A stretch of 64,000 bases of DNA, from positions 142,556,998 to 142,620,997 of the forward strand of contig OY829326.1 of assembly GCA_963691655.1 (NCBI GenBank), in the 5' to 3' direction. This DNA comes from Toxonevra muliebris (Eukaryota > Arthropoda > Insecta > Diptera > Pallopteridae). A program made the position numbers and the translations under genes. Below the pieces are notes generated by a model that was not told the DNA's origin, searched no databases, and saw only the letters and a list, made by a program, of their open reading frames with translations. Shown piece after piece: positions 34,434 to 47,800 of this stretch. The number at the start of each line of letters is the position of its first letter. The stretch's first letter is position 1.

Positions 34434-37400
34434 AATGGCAACAACGTAGTATATACTGCGGTATATACCACCACATGGCCAGCAGACCTCGGCATAATTT
34501 AAGGTACCTAACTTAAAAATCGCTCTTTTTAAATTCTGGCAAAACGAAGCGGTGCTGGAATTTTGGTCGATTTTCTCAGCTTTTTCCACTGTATTGACCA
34601 TAATTCGGAAATGGCTACAACGCAGAAGCTGCGGTATATACCACCACATGGCCAGTAAATCTCGCCATGATTCCAGGTACCAAACTTAAAAATCGCTCTT
34701 TTTAAATTCTGGCAAAACGAAGCGGTGCTGGAATTTTGGTCAATTTTCTCAGATTTTTCCACTGTATTGGCAATAATTCGGAAATGGCTACAACGCAGAA
34801 GCTGCGGTATATACCACCACATGGCCAGTAAATCTCGCCATGATTCCAGGTACCAAACTTAAAAATCGCTCTTTTTAAATTCTGGCAAAACGAGGCGGTG
34901 CTGGAATTTTGGTCAATTTTCTCAGATTTTTCCACTGTATTGACCATAATTCGGAAATGGCTACAACGCAGAAGCTGCGGTATATACCACCACATGGCCA
35001 GTAGACCTCGGCATAATTAAAGGTACCTAACTTAAAAATCACTCTTTTTAAATTCTGGCAAAACGAAGCGGTGCTGGAATTTTGGTCAATTTTCTCAGAT
35101 TTTTCCACTGTATTGGCAATAATTCGGAAATGGCTACAACGCAGAAGCTGCGGTATATACCACCACATGGCCAGTAGACCTCGGCATAATTTAAGGCACC
35201 TAACTTAAAAATCGCTCTTTTTAAATTCTGGCAAAACGAAGCGGTGCTGAAATTTTGGTAAATTTTCTCAGCTTTTTCCACTGTATTGACCATAATTCGG
35301 AAATGGCTACAACGCAGAAGCTGCGGTATATACCACCACATGGCCAGCAGACCTCGGCATAATTTTAGGTACCTAACTTAAAAATCGCTCTTTTTAAATT
35401 CTGGCAAAACGAAGCGGTGCTGGAATTTTGGTAAATTTTCTCAGCTTTTTCCACTGTATTGACCATAATTCGGAAATGGCTACAACGCAGAAGCTGCGGT
35501 ATATACCACCACATGGCCAGTAGACCTCGGCATAATTTTAGGTACCTAACTTAAAAATCGCTCTTTTTAAATTCTGGCAAAACGAAGCGGTGCTGGAATT
35601 TTGGCCAATTTTCTCAGATTTTTCCACTGTATTGGCCATAATTCGGAAATGGCTACAACGCAGAAGCTGCGGTATATACCACCACATGGCCAGTAAACCT
35701 CGCCATAATTCCAGATACCAAACTTAAAAATCGCTCTTTTTAAATTCTGGCAAAACGAAGCGGTGCTGAAATTTTGGTAAATTTTCTCAGCTTTTTCCAC
35801 TGTATTGACCATAATTCGGAAATGGCTACAACGCAGAAGCTGCGGTATATACCACCACATGGCCAGCAGACCTCGGCATAATTTTAGGTACCTAACTTAA
35901 AAATCGCTCTTTTTAAATTCTGGCAAAACGAAGCGGTGCTGGAATTTTGGTCGATTTTCTCAGCTTTTTCCACTGTATTGGCCATAATTCGGAAATGGCT
36001 ACAACGCAGAAGCTGCGGTATATACCACCACATGGCCAGTAGACCTCGGCATAATTTAAGGCACCTAACTTAAAAATCGCTCTTTTTAAATTCTGGCAAA
36101 ACGAAGCGGTGCTGGAATTTGGTCAATATTCTCAGCTTTTTCCACTGTATTGACCATAATTCGGAAATGGCTACAACGCAGAAGCTGCGGTATATACCAC
36201 CACATGGCCAGTAAATCTCGCCATGATTCCAGGTACCAAACTTAAAAATCGCTCTTTTTAAATTCTGGCAAAACGAAGCGGTGCTGGAATTTTGGTCGAT
36301 TTTCTCAGCTTTTTCCACTGTATTGACCATAATTCGGAAATGGCTACAACGCAGAAGCTGCGGTATATACCACCACATGGCCAGTAGACCTCGGCATAAT
36401 TTAAGGTACCTAACTTAAAAATCGCTCTTTTTAAATTCTGGCAAAACGAAGCGGTGCTGGAATTTTGGCCAATTTTCTCAGATTTTTCCACTGTATTGGC
36501 CATAATTCGGAAATGGCTACAACGCAGAAGCTGCGGTATATACCACCACATGGCCAGTAAACCTCGCCATAATTCCAGATACCAAACTTAAAAATCGCTC
36601 TTTTTAAATTCTGGCAAAACGAAGCGGTGCTGAAATTTTGGTAAATTTTCTCAGCTTTTTCCACTGTATTGACCATAATTCGGAAATGGCTACAACGCAG
36701 AAGCTGCGGTATATACCACCACATGGCCAGTAGACCTCGGCATAATTTAAGGTACCTAACTTAAAAATCGCTCTTTTTAAATTCTGGCAAAACGAAGCGG
36801 TGCTGGAATTTTGGTCGATTTTCTCAGCTTTTTCCACTGTATTGACCATAATTCGGAAATGGCTACAACGCAGAAGCTGCGGTATATACCACCACATGGC
36901 CAGTAGACCTCGGCATAATTTAAGGTACCTAACTTAAAAATCGCTCTTTTTAAATTCTGGCAAAACGAAGCGGTGCTGGAATTTTGGTCGATTTTCTCAG
37001 CTTTTTCCACTGTATTGACCATAATTCGGAAATGGCTACAACGCAGAAGCTGCGGTATATACCACCACATGGCCAGTAGACCTCGGCATAATTTAAGGCA
37101 CCTAACTTAAAAATCGCTCTTTTTAAATTCTGGCAAAACGAAGCGGTGCTGGAATTTTGGTCAATTTTCTCAGCTTTTTCCACTGTATTGACCATAATTC
37201 GGAAATGGCTACAACGCAGAAGCTGCGGTATATACCACCACATGGCCAGTAGACCTCGGCATAATTTAAGGCACCTAACTTAAAAATCGCTCTTTTTAAA
37301 TTCTGGCAAAACGAAGCGGTGCTGGAATTTTGGTCGATTTTCTCAGCTTTTTCCACTGTATTGACCATAATTCGGAAATGGCTACAACGCAGAAGCTGCG

Positions 37401-38725
37401 GTATATACCACCACATGGCCAGCAGACCTCGACATAATTAAAGGTACCTAACTTAAAAATCGCTCTTTTTAAATTCTGGCAAAACGAAGCGGTGCTGGAA
37501 TTTTGGTCGATTTTCTCAGCTTTTTCCACTGTATTGACCATAATTCGGAAATGGCTACAACGCAGAAGCTGCGGTATATACCACCACATGGCCAGTAGAC
37601 CTCGGCATAATTTAAGGTACCTAACTTAAAAATCGCTCTTTTTAAATTCTGGCAAAACGAAGCGGTGCTGGAATTTTGGCCAATTTTCTCAGATTTTTCC
37701 ACTGTATTGGCCATAATTCGGAAATGGCTACAACGCAGAAGCTGCGGTATATACCACCACATGGCCAGTAAACCTCGCCATAATTCCAGATACCAAACTT
37801 AAAAATCGCTCTTTTTAAATTCTGGCAAAACGAAGCGGTGCTGGAATTTTGGTCAATTTTCTCAGATTTTTCCACTGTATTGGCCATAATTCGGAAATGG
37901 CTACAACGCAGAAGCTGCGGTATACACCACCACATGGCCAGTAAACCTCGCCATAATTCCAGGTACCAAACTTAAAAATCGCTCTTTTTAAATTCTGGCA
38001 AAACGAAGCGGTGCTGGAATTTTGGTCGATTTTCTCAGCTTTTTCCACTGTATTGACCATAATTCGGAAATGGCTACAACACAGAAGCTGCGGTATATAC
38101 CACCACATGGCCAGTAGACCTCGGCATAATTTAAGGCACCTAACTTAAAAATCGCTCTTTTTAAATTCTGGCAAAACGAAGCGGTGCTGGAATTTTGGTC
38201 AATATTCTCAGCTTTTTCCACTGTATTGACCATAATTCGGAAATGGCTACAACGCAGAAGCTGCGGTATATACCACCACATGGCCAGCAGACCTCGGCAT
38301 AATTAAAGGTACCTAACTTAAAAATCGCTCTTTTTAAATTCTGGCAAAACGAAGCGGTGCTGGAATTTTGGTCAATTTTCTCAGCTTTTTCCACTGTATT
38401 GACCATAATTCGGAAATGGCTACAACGCAGAAGCTGCGGTATATACCACCACATGGCCAGTAGACCTCGGCATAATTTAAGGCACCTAACTTAAAAATCG
38501 CTCTTTTTAAATTCTGGCAAAACGAAGCGGTGCTGGAATTTTGGTCAATTTTCTCAGCTTTTTCCACTGTATTGACCATAATTCGGAAATGGCTACAACG
38601 CAGAAGCTGCGGTATATACCACCACATGGCCAGCAGACCTCGGCATAATTTAAGGTACCTTACTTAAAAATCGCTCTTTTTAAATTCTGGCAAAACGAAG
38701 CGGTGCTGGAATTTTGGTCGATTTC
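34434..38725 (-). repeat. 173-bp tandem array, about 25 monomers (element 2 left)
   Basis: The period is 173 bp. The element-2 variants GCGGTATATACC and GTATTGACCATAATTCGG dominate. Sub-variants alternate, for example TTTTGGTCGATTTTCTC against TTTTGGTCAATTTTCTC, and GGCACCTAACTT against GGTACCTAACTT. The last monomer is cut at GGTCGATTT and fused to spacer sequence. Confidence 0.95.
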
Positions 38726-40690
38726 GTCAACAACGACTTTTTGGCTGATCGTCTCCCATACAGACCGAACTTTTGTTTCTTTCTGCGTAAGGTTTTGACA
38801 TTTATATTCACGTTGTAATAGCTCTTTCGCTCAGTCCTTATTGTGACTACACTTTTGAATCGAGAATTTATGGTTCTCTTTCAGGTTATGCCATTTTCTC
38901 TCGAATTTGTCTTCCATAGTCTTTTTGATCTTTTTGTCCTCTCAAGCGGGTACAAATTGCCTTTTTTCTAGATCAGCCCAACAGCAGTCGAATGCAAGAA
39001 TCAGATTTCTTTAAGTATTTAACTTGATGACACTCTTGGATACCTAAGAAAAAAAATTTCGACGTTTTGGTGGCGCGACAATTGTTTATACTTTGCAGTT
39101 GTTTCGCCAAACAAGCGCAATAAAAAAAGGAACAGGGAAGCGCGAACGATTTTCAAAAAAGAAATATTTGCGTACTCTGTAATGCTATAGTATTTAATCA
39201 AATAATTTCTCCTTTCATATTATGTGTAAAAAGCTACATTATGCACATTGAAATATCATTTTCAAAAACCTAAACTTCAAATACTTTTTAGAACCAAAAT
39301 CACATTTTTTTAACTGTTTGTAAATTTTTGTGACAAAATATTAATACTACTATTTATAAAAAATTAAATGGTGAAGTTTTTAACATTAAACGAATGTACT
39401 TAAAATACGCATTTAAACTCTCATGAAAGGATCTGTCTGGGAGGCCTGTCGAGAGAAAATTAGAAAGCCTCGTTGCTAGTTTATGACGTGTTTCATGAAG
39501 CCAACATGTCAAATCCTTAACGAGGCATGCGTGCCTGGCACTGGCTAGGCATTAACACGTAATTTCATGTTTTGATTATAAAAATTTATTTAAAAATACA
39601 ATTACGCACCCAAAATTATTTTATGAAGAAAAATATTCGTATTTAAAAGTGTTTTTATTCTAAAAAAATCGTCATTCTTATCTCTTTCCTTTTCTTCAAT
39701 CTTTTTTTAGCCTTTGGTGGGTTTCTTGGCTGGTTTCAGTTAGATAATGTATGATGTGCTCGATTTATTATAATAATTATTTGGTTAGCTGGTGATTTTC
39801 CAACTAAAACCTCACTAAAATTTCACCATTGTAGTTTTTCTCACAAAGATCAATTTAAATACTAGATAAGTTTACTAGCCTAGCTTATCTTCAACGCATT
39901 AACCAGGGCGAATTCCAAACTAGGCAAAAACTTAATATTTTTCCAGGTAGGTATGATTTAATTAAAAAAAATAATAAGCCAGCATAAAAAATGTTGTGGG
40001 AAAATCAAAGTGGGGGAGGCGTGGGCTTACCATGAATTCGGAAAGGGGGCGTAGGATGAAAACAGTTGAGAACCACTGATCTATCTATACTATTAATAAT
40101 TTGGTAAAGTTTGGATGTATTATTGGGGTAATCTCATGAACTACCGGCCGAATTTAAAAATTTTTGCAGTATGGTGATGGCGGGGTTCGCGCTTGAACAT
40201 AGGCTATATTTTATTTCAATAAAACAAGTGGGTGTGGCACCTCCCATACAAAATAAATGCTTGAAGTGGCATAACTTAGGAACTATAAGAGATGCATTAA
40301 AATAATGTATGAAAGGATTGTAGATCTCATTGTTTGCCACATAAAAGTTACCTGCGGCATATCTCGCATTTGTTTTTGCACAAATACAAAATAGAACAGA
40401 ATGCGTGAGAGTTTGAGAGCTTTCTGTTTTATATTCTTTTTCATTTGCATGAATGTAACTACATATTACTAATTCTACTAGAATCGAGAAAAAATTATAT
40501 GATCTGGCAAATTAAACTCAATTTTTTGTGTGCATTTAATCTTCGGTACGTGCGTCGCTCAGATATAGAGTAATACAAGGATAACTGTGTAGCGAAAATA
40601 GTAAAATTCCCACAAAGTCATATGGCGTTATTTTTCGTTATTTTATTGGTGCGGTTTTTATGACCGCCAGTGTATATGTATTTCATAAAC
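38726..40690. other. Inverted, rearranged spacer of element 2
   Basis: The part 38720-39125 is the reverse complement of element 1 27860-28270. The part 39130-40078 is a longer, differently deleted version of the hAT-like MITE (its CAGTGGTTCTCAAC end reads inverted at 40065-40078; the other end is lost). The part 40090-40690 is the reverse complement of about 26455-27020. The middle, 39210-39950, has no counterpart in element 1 and holds no recognisable gene. Confidence 0.7.
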
Positions 40691-41805
40691 TTATAAATAA
40701 ATTATCCTCCTTGTACATTTTTTACATTCATAACAACAAATCTTCTTACTATGGTATTTGACAAATGCTTTTATTTCATTTCTGTTACAAAATGTAGAAT
40801 CACAACGAGGTGCAAAGTAAACACGATTAAAAATGTTAAATTTGAAAATCTGTAATGGCTTATTTTCGTCAACTATCAGGAAAACAACAAAAACACGCAT
40901 ATTCTTCATATTCTTTGTTATTGTTTTTGTTACAATCAGATTTTAACAGGAGGTGCAATGTTAATTCTTTTGTACATGTTAAATTTCATATACTGCTGCT
41001 ACAATAATATGTAAACATAAATGTCATTAGTTTCGATTCAAATCTTATGCACAACAAGGAATAGATAATATGTAAGTAAAAATTCCCATGACGTCATAGC
41101 CAGATATTAGCTTCGTGTATGAGTAACGCTCGTATCTATACAGTTTTCCGCGGTAGTATACCGCTTTTTCAACTCCAAAACCGCATACCGCCTTTTTTAC
41201 CAAAATACCGCGTTTATACAAAGAAAAAAATAAAAAATTTTTGAACACTACGAAATTCAAATTTATCAATCACAATGCAAAACGTGTCAGAGAACAAGGG
41301 CAGCTCGTTGCAAGTATACCTTTGAAAAAAGTGGAAACATTGAAGGCGATTCTTATCGTCAAATGTAACTTGAAATATCCCTGCATTGATTTCTATAAAT
41401 ACCTCATAGCAAAGCCGGAATCGCTTCGTCAAATTTCTTCAAAGCACAAATTCAATACAACTACAAAAGGAGATATGAAAATGGAGACCGAAGACGATTT
41501 AGATGATGGATAAATTGCTTTCCTGGTTAGTTTTCATTGAAAAAAATTGATACCGCGAAATATACAGTTTTTTAAAATTTTTTTGTAGAAATATACAGTT
41601 TTTGGTCGGAAAAAAGATACGAGCGTTATGTATGAGTCATTGGCCTTGCAATCGGAAGTTTGGTTGTTCGAATCTAGGAATAACACTTTTATATATTGTT
41701 TTTTTTTTTTTTTTTTTTTTTAAATAACATGTTATGAATTGGCTTGAGCCCTTTTGCCAAATTTTAAACAATTGAACACCAGTACAAAATAATTAAAATT
41801 TTCCG
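40690..41805. repeat. Inner arm of element 2 with nested MITE
   Basis: It matches the right inner arm of element 1 (28962-29570) with moderate divergence, interrupted by the insertion at 41124-41628. The tRNA-like segment (TTAGCTTCGTG at about 41108 and GTTCGAATCT at about 41668) is split by that insertion. Confidence 0.75.
41124..41628. mobile_element. MITE with TAACGCTCGTATC termini and 8-bp target duplication
   Basis: TAACGCTCGTATC at the left is exactly inverted at the right. TGTATGAG flanks both sides (41116-41123 and 41629-41636), and the corresponding arm of element 1 lacks the insert, giving the empty site. The 8-bp duplication suggests a hAT-like mobiliser, although these termini are unusual for hAT. 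Inside, a frame of about 90 codons (41241-41513) starts only with TTG and reads RVREQGQLVASIPLKKVETL...KMETEDDLDDG; it may be a captured or residual exon piece. Confidence 0.85.
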
Positions 41806-44800
41806 ATACAGTAGATAGAGCTGAGAAAATTGACCAAAATTCCAGCTCCGCTTCGTTTTGCCAGAACTTAAAAAGAGTGATTTTTAAGTTTGGTACCTGG
41901 AATTATGCCGAGGTCTACTGGCCATATGGTGGTATATACCGCAGCTTCTGCGTTGTAGCCATTTCCGAATTATGGTCAATACAGTGGAAAAAGCTGAGAA
42001 AATCGGCCAAAATTCCAGCACCGCTTCGTTTTGCCAGAATTTAAAAAGAGCGATTTTTAAGTTAGATACCTTAAATTATGCCGAGGTCTACTGGCCATGT
42101 GGTGGCATATACCGCAGCTTCTGCGTTGTAGCCATTTCCGAATTATGGTCAATACAGTGGAAAAAGCTGAGAAAATCGACCAAAATTCCAGCACCGCTTC
42201 ATTTTGCCAGAATTTAAAAAGAGCGATTTTTAAGTTAGGTACCTTTAATTATGCCGAGGTCTACTGGCCATGTGCTGGTATATACCGCAGCTTCTGCGTT
42301 GTAGCCATTTCCGAATTATGGTCAATACAGTGGAAAAAGCTGAGAAAATCGACCAAAATTCCAGCACCGCTTCGTTTTGCCAGAATTTAAAAAGAGCGAT
42401 TTTTAAGTTTGGTACCTTTAATTATGCCGAGGTCTACTGGCCATGTGGTGGTATATACCGCAGCTTCTGCGTTGTAGCCATTTCCGAATTATGGTCAATA
42501 CAGTGGAAAAAGCTGAGAAAATTAACCAAAATTCCAGCACCGCTTCGTTTTGCCAGAATTTAAAAAGAGCGATTTTTAAGTTAGGTACCTTTAATTATGC
42601 CGAGGTCTACTGGCCATGTGGTGGTATATACCGCAGCTTCTGCGTTGTAGCCATTTCCGAATTATGGTCAATACAGTGGAAAAAGCTGAGAAAATTGACC
42701 AAAATTCCAGCACCGCTTCGTTTTGCCAGAATTTAAAAAGAGCGATTTTTAAGTTTGGTACCTGGAATTATGCCGAGGTTTACTGGCCATGTGGTGGTAT
42801 ATACCGCAGCTTCTGCGTTGTAGCCATTTCTGAATTATGGCCAATACAGTGGAAATATCTGAGAAAATTGACCAAAATTCCAGCACCGCTTCGTTTTGCC
42901 AGAATTTAAAAAGAGCGATTTTTAAGTTAGGTACCTTAAATTATGCCGAGGTCTGCTGGCCATGTGGTGGTATATACCGCAGCTTCTGCGTTGTAGCCAT
43001 TTCCGAATTATGGTCAATACAGTGGAAAAAGCTGAGAAAATCGACCAAAATTCCAGCACCGCTTCATTTTGCCAGAATTTAAAAAGAGCGATTTTTAAGT
43101 TAGGTACCTTTAATTATGCCGAGGTCTACTGGCCATGTGGTGGTATATACCGCAGCTTCTGCGTTGTAGCCATTTCCGAATTATGGTCAATACAGTGGAA
43201 AAAGCTGAGAAAATTAACCAAAATTCCAGCACCGCTTCGTTTTGCCAGAATTTAAAAAGAGCGATTTTTAAGTTAGGTACCTTTAATTATGCCGAGGTCT
43301 ACTGGCCATGTGGTGGTATATACCGCAGCTTCTGCGTTGTAGCCATTTCCGAATTATGGTCAATACAGTGGAAAAAGCTGAGAAAATTGACCAAAATTCC
43401 AGCACCGCTTCGTTTTGCCAGAATTTAAAAAGAGCGATTTTTAAGTTAGGTACCTTAAATTATGCCGAGGTCTGCTGGCCATGTGGTGGTATATACCGCA
43501 GCTTCTGCGTTGTAGCCATTTCCGAATTATGGTCAATACAGTGGAAAAAGCTGAGAAAATCGACCAAAATTCCAGCACCGCTTCGTTTTGCCAGAATTTA
43601 AAAAGAGCGATTTTTAAGTTAGGTACCTTAAATTATGCCGAGGTCTGCTGGCCATGTGGTGGTATATACCGCAGCTTCTGCGTTGTAGCCATTTCCGAAT
43701 TATGGTCAATACAGTGGAAAAAGCTGAGAAAATCGACCAAAATTCCAGCACCGCTTCGTTTTGCCAGAATTTAAAAAGAGCGATTTTTAAGTTAGGTACC
43801 TTAAATTATGCCGAGGTCTACTGGCCATGTGCTGGTATATACCGCAGCTTCTGCGTTGTAGCCATTTCCGAATTATGGTCAATACAGTGGAAAAAGCTGA
43901 GAAAATCGACCAAAATTCCAGCACCGCTTCGTTTTGCCAGAATTTAAAAAGAGCGATTTTTAAGTTAGGTACCTTAAATTATGCCGAGGTCTGCTGGCCA
44001 TGTGGTGGTATATACCGCAGCTTCTGCGTTGTAGCCATTTCCGAATTATGGTCAATACAGTGGAAAAAGCTGAGAAAATTAACCAAAATGCCAGCACCGC
44101 TTCGTTTTGCCAGAATTTAAAAAGAGCGATTTTTAAGTTAGGTACCTTAAATTATGCCGAGGTCTGCTGGCCATGTGGTGGTATATACCGCAGCTTCTGC
44201 GTTGTAGCCATTTCCGAATTATGGTCAATACAGTGGAAAAAGCTGAGAAAATCGACCAAAATTCCAGCACCGCTTCATTTTGCCAGAATTTAAAAAGAGC
44301 GATTTTTAAGTTAGGTACCTTAAATTATGCCGAGGTCTACTGGCCATGTGGTGGTATATACCGCAGCTTCTGCCTTGTAGCCATTTCCGAATTATGGTCT
44401 ATACAGTGGAAAAAGCTGAGAAAATCGACCAAAATTCCAGCACCGCTTCGTTTTGCCAGAATTTAAAAAGAGCGATTTTTAAGTTAGGTACCTTAAATTA
44501 TGCCGAGGTCTGCTGGCCATGTGGTGGTATATACCGCAGCTTCTGCGTTGTAGCCATTTCCGAATTATGGTCAATACAGTGGAAAAAGCTGAGAAAATTA
44601 ACCAAAATGCCAGCACCGCTTCGTTTTGCCAGAATTTAAAAAGAGCGATTTTTAAGTTAGGTACCTTAAATTATGCCGAGGTCTGCTGGCCATGTGGTGG
44701 TATATACCGCAGCTTCTGCGTTGTAGCCATTTCCGAATTATGGTCAATACAGTGGAAAAAGCTGAGAAAATCGACCAAAATTCCAGCACCGCTTCGTTTT

Positions 44801-47800
44801 GCCAGAATTTAAAAAGAGCGATTTTTAAGTTAGGTACCTTAAATTATGCCGAGGTCTACTGGCCATGTGGTGGTATATACCGCAGCTTCTGCGTTGTAGC
44901 CATTTCCGAATTATGGTCAATACAGTGGAAAAAGCTGAGAAAATTTACCAAAATTCCAGCACCGCTTCATTTTGCCAGAATTTAAAAAGAGCGATTTTTA
45001 AGTTAGGTACCTTAAATTATGCCGAGGTCTGCTGGCCATGTGGTGGTATATACCGCAGCTTCTGCGTTGTAGCCATTTCCGAATTATGGTCAATACAGTG
45101 GAAAAAGCTGAGAAAATTGACCAAAATGCCAGCACCGCTTCGTTTTGCCAGAATTTAAAAAGAGCGATTTTTAAGTTAGGTACCTTAAATTATGCCGAGG
45201 TCTGCTGGCCATGTGGTGGTATATACCGCAGCTTCTGCGTTGTAGCCATTTCCGAATTATGGTCAATACAGTGGAAAAAGCTGAGAAAATCGACCAAAAT
45301 TCCAGCACCGCTTCATTTTGCCAGAATTTAAAAAGAGCGATTTTTAAGTTAGGTACCTTTAATTATGCCGAGGTCTACTGGCCATGTGGTGGTATATACC
45401 GCAGCTTCTGCGTTGTAGCCATTTCCGAATTATGGTCAATACAGTGGAAAAAGCTGAGAAAATTAACCAAAATTCCAGCACCGCTTCGTTTTGCCAGAAT
45501 TTAAAAAGAGCGATTTTTAAGTTAGGTACCTTTAATTATGCCGAGGTCTACTGGCCATGTGGTGGTATATACCGCAGCTTCTGCGTTGTAGCCATTTCCG
45601 AATTACGGTCTATACAGTGGAAAAAGCTGAGAAAATCGACCAAAATTCCAGCACCGCTTCGTTTTGCCAGAATTTAAAAAGAGCGATTTTTAAGTTAGGT
45701 GCCTTAAATTATGTCGAGGTCTACTGGCCATGTGGTGGTATATACCGCAGCTTCTGCCTTGTAGCCATTTCCGAATTATGGTCTATACAGTGGAAAAAGC
45801 TGAGAAAATCGACCAAAATTCCAGCACCGCTTCGTTTTGCCAGAATTTAAAAAGAGCGATTTTTAAGTTAGGTGCCTTAAATTATGCCGAGGTCTACTGG
45901 CCATGTGGTGGTATATACCGCAGCTTCTGCCTTGTAGCCATTTCCGAATTATGGTCTATACAGTGGAAAAAGCTGAGAAAATCGACCAAAATTCCAGCAC
46001 CGCTTCGTTTTGCCAGAATTTAAAAAGAGCGATTTTTAAGTTAGGTACCTTAAATTATGCCGAGGTCTACTGGCCATGTGGTGGTATATACCGCAGCTTC
46101 TGCGTTGTAGCCATTTCCGAATTATGGTCAATACAGTGGAAAAAGCTGAGAAAATTGACCAAAATTCCAGCACCGCTTCGTTTTGCCAGAATTTAAAAAG
46201 AGCGATTTTTAAGTTTGGTACCTGGAATTATGGCGAGGTTTACTGGCCATGTGGTGGTATATACCGCAGCTTCTGCGTTGTAGCCATTTCCGAATTATGG
46301 TCAATACAGTGGAAAAATCTGAGAAAATTGACCAAAATTCCAGCACCGCTTCGTTTTGCCAGAATTTAAAAAGAGCGATTTTTAAGTTAGGTACCTTAAA
46401 TTATGCCGAGGTCTGCTGGCCATGTGGTGGTATATACCGCAGCTTCTGCGTTGTAGCCATTTCCGAATTATGGTCAATACAGTGGAAAAAGCTGAGAAAA
46501 TTTACCAAAATTCCAGCACCGCTTCGTTTTGCCAGAATTTAAAAAGAGCGATTTTTAAGTTAGGTGCCTTAAATTATGCCGAGGTCTACAGGCCATGTGG
46601 TGGTATACACCGCAGCTTCTGCCTTGTAGCCATTTCCGAATTATGGTCTATACAGTGGAAAAAGCTGAGAAAATCGACCAAAATTCCAGCACCGCTTCGT
46701 TTTGCCAGAATTTAAAAAGAGCGATTTTTAAGTTAGGTACCTTAAATTATGCCGAGGTCTACTGGCCATGTGGTGGTATATACCGCAGCTTCTGCGTTGT
46801 AGCCATTTCCGAATTATGGTCAATACAGTGGAAAAAGCTGAGAAAATCGACCAAAATTCCAGCACCGCTTCGTTTTGCCAGAATTTAAAAAGAGCGATTT
46901 TTAAGTTAGGTACCTTAAATTATGCCGAGGTCTACTGGCCATGTGGTGGTATATACCGCAGCTTCTGCGTTGTAGCCATTTCCGAATTATGGTCAATACA
47001 GTGGAAAAAGCTGAGAAAATCGACCAAAATTCCAGCACCGCTTCGTTTTGCCAGAATTTAAAAAGAGCGATTTTTATGTTAGGTACCTTAAATTATGCCG
47101 AGGTCTACTGGCCATGTGGTGGTATATACCGCAGCTTCTGCGTTGTAGCCATTTCTGAATTATGGCCAATACAGTGGAAAAATCTGAGAAAATTGACCAA
47201 AATTCCAGCACCGCTTCGTTTTGCCAGAATTTAAAAAGAGCGATTTTTAAGTTAGGTACCTTTAATTATGCCGAGGTCTACTGGCCATGTGGTGGTATAT
47301 ACCGCAGCTTCTGCGTTGTAGCCATTTCCGAATTATGGTCAATACAGTGGAAAAAGCTGAGAAAATCGACCAAAATTCCAGCACCGCTTCGTTTTGCCAG
47401 AATTTAAAAAGAGCGATTTTTAAGTTAGGTACCTTTAATTATGCCGAGGTCTGCTGGCCATGTGGTGGTATATACCGTAGCTTCTGCGTTGTAGCCATTT
47501 CCGAATTATGGTCAATACAGTGGAAAAAGCTGAGAAAATCGACCAAAATTCCAGCACCGCTTCGTTTTGCCAGAATTTAAAAAGAGCGATTTTTAAGTTA
47601 GGTACCTTAAATTATGCCGAGGTCTGCTGGCCATGTGGTGGTATATACCGTAGCTTCTGCGTTGTAGCCATTTCCGAATTATGGTCAATACAGTGGAAAA
47701 AGCTGAGAAAATTTACCAAAATTCCAGCACCGCTTCGTTTTGCCAGAATTTAAAAAGAGCGATTTTTAAGTTAGGTACCTTAAATTATGCCGAGGTCTAC

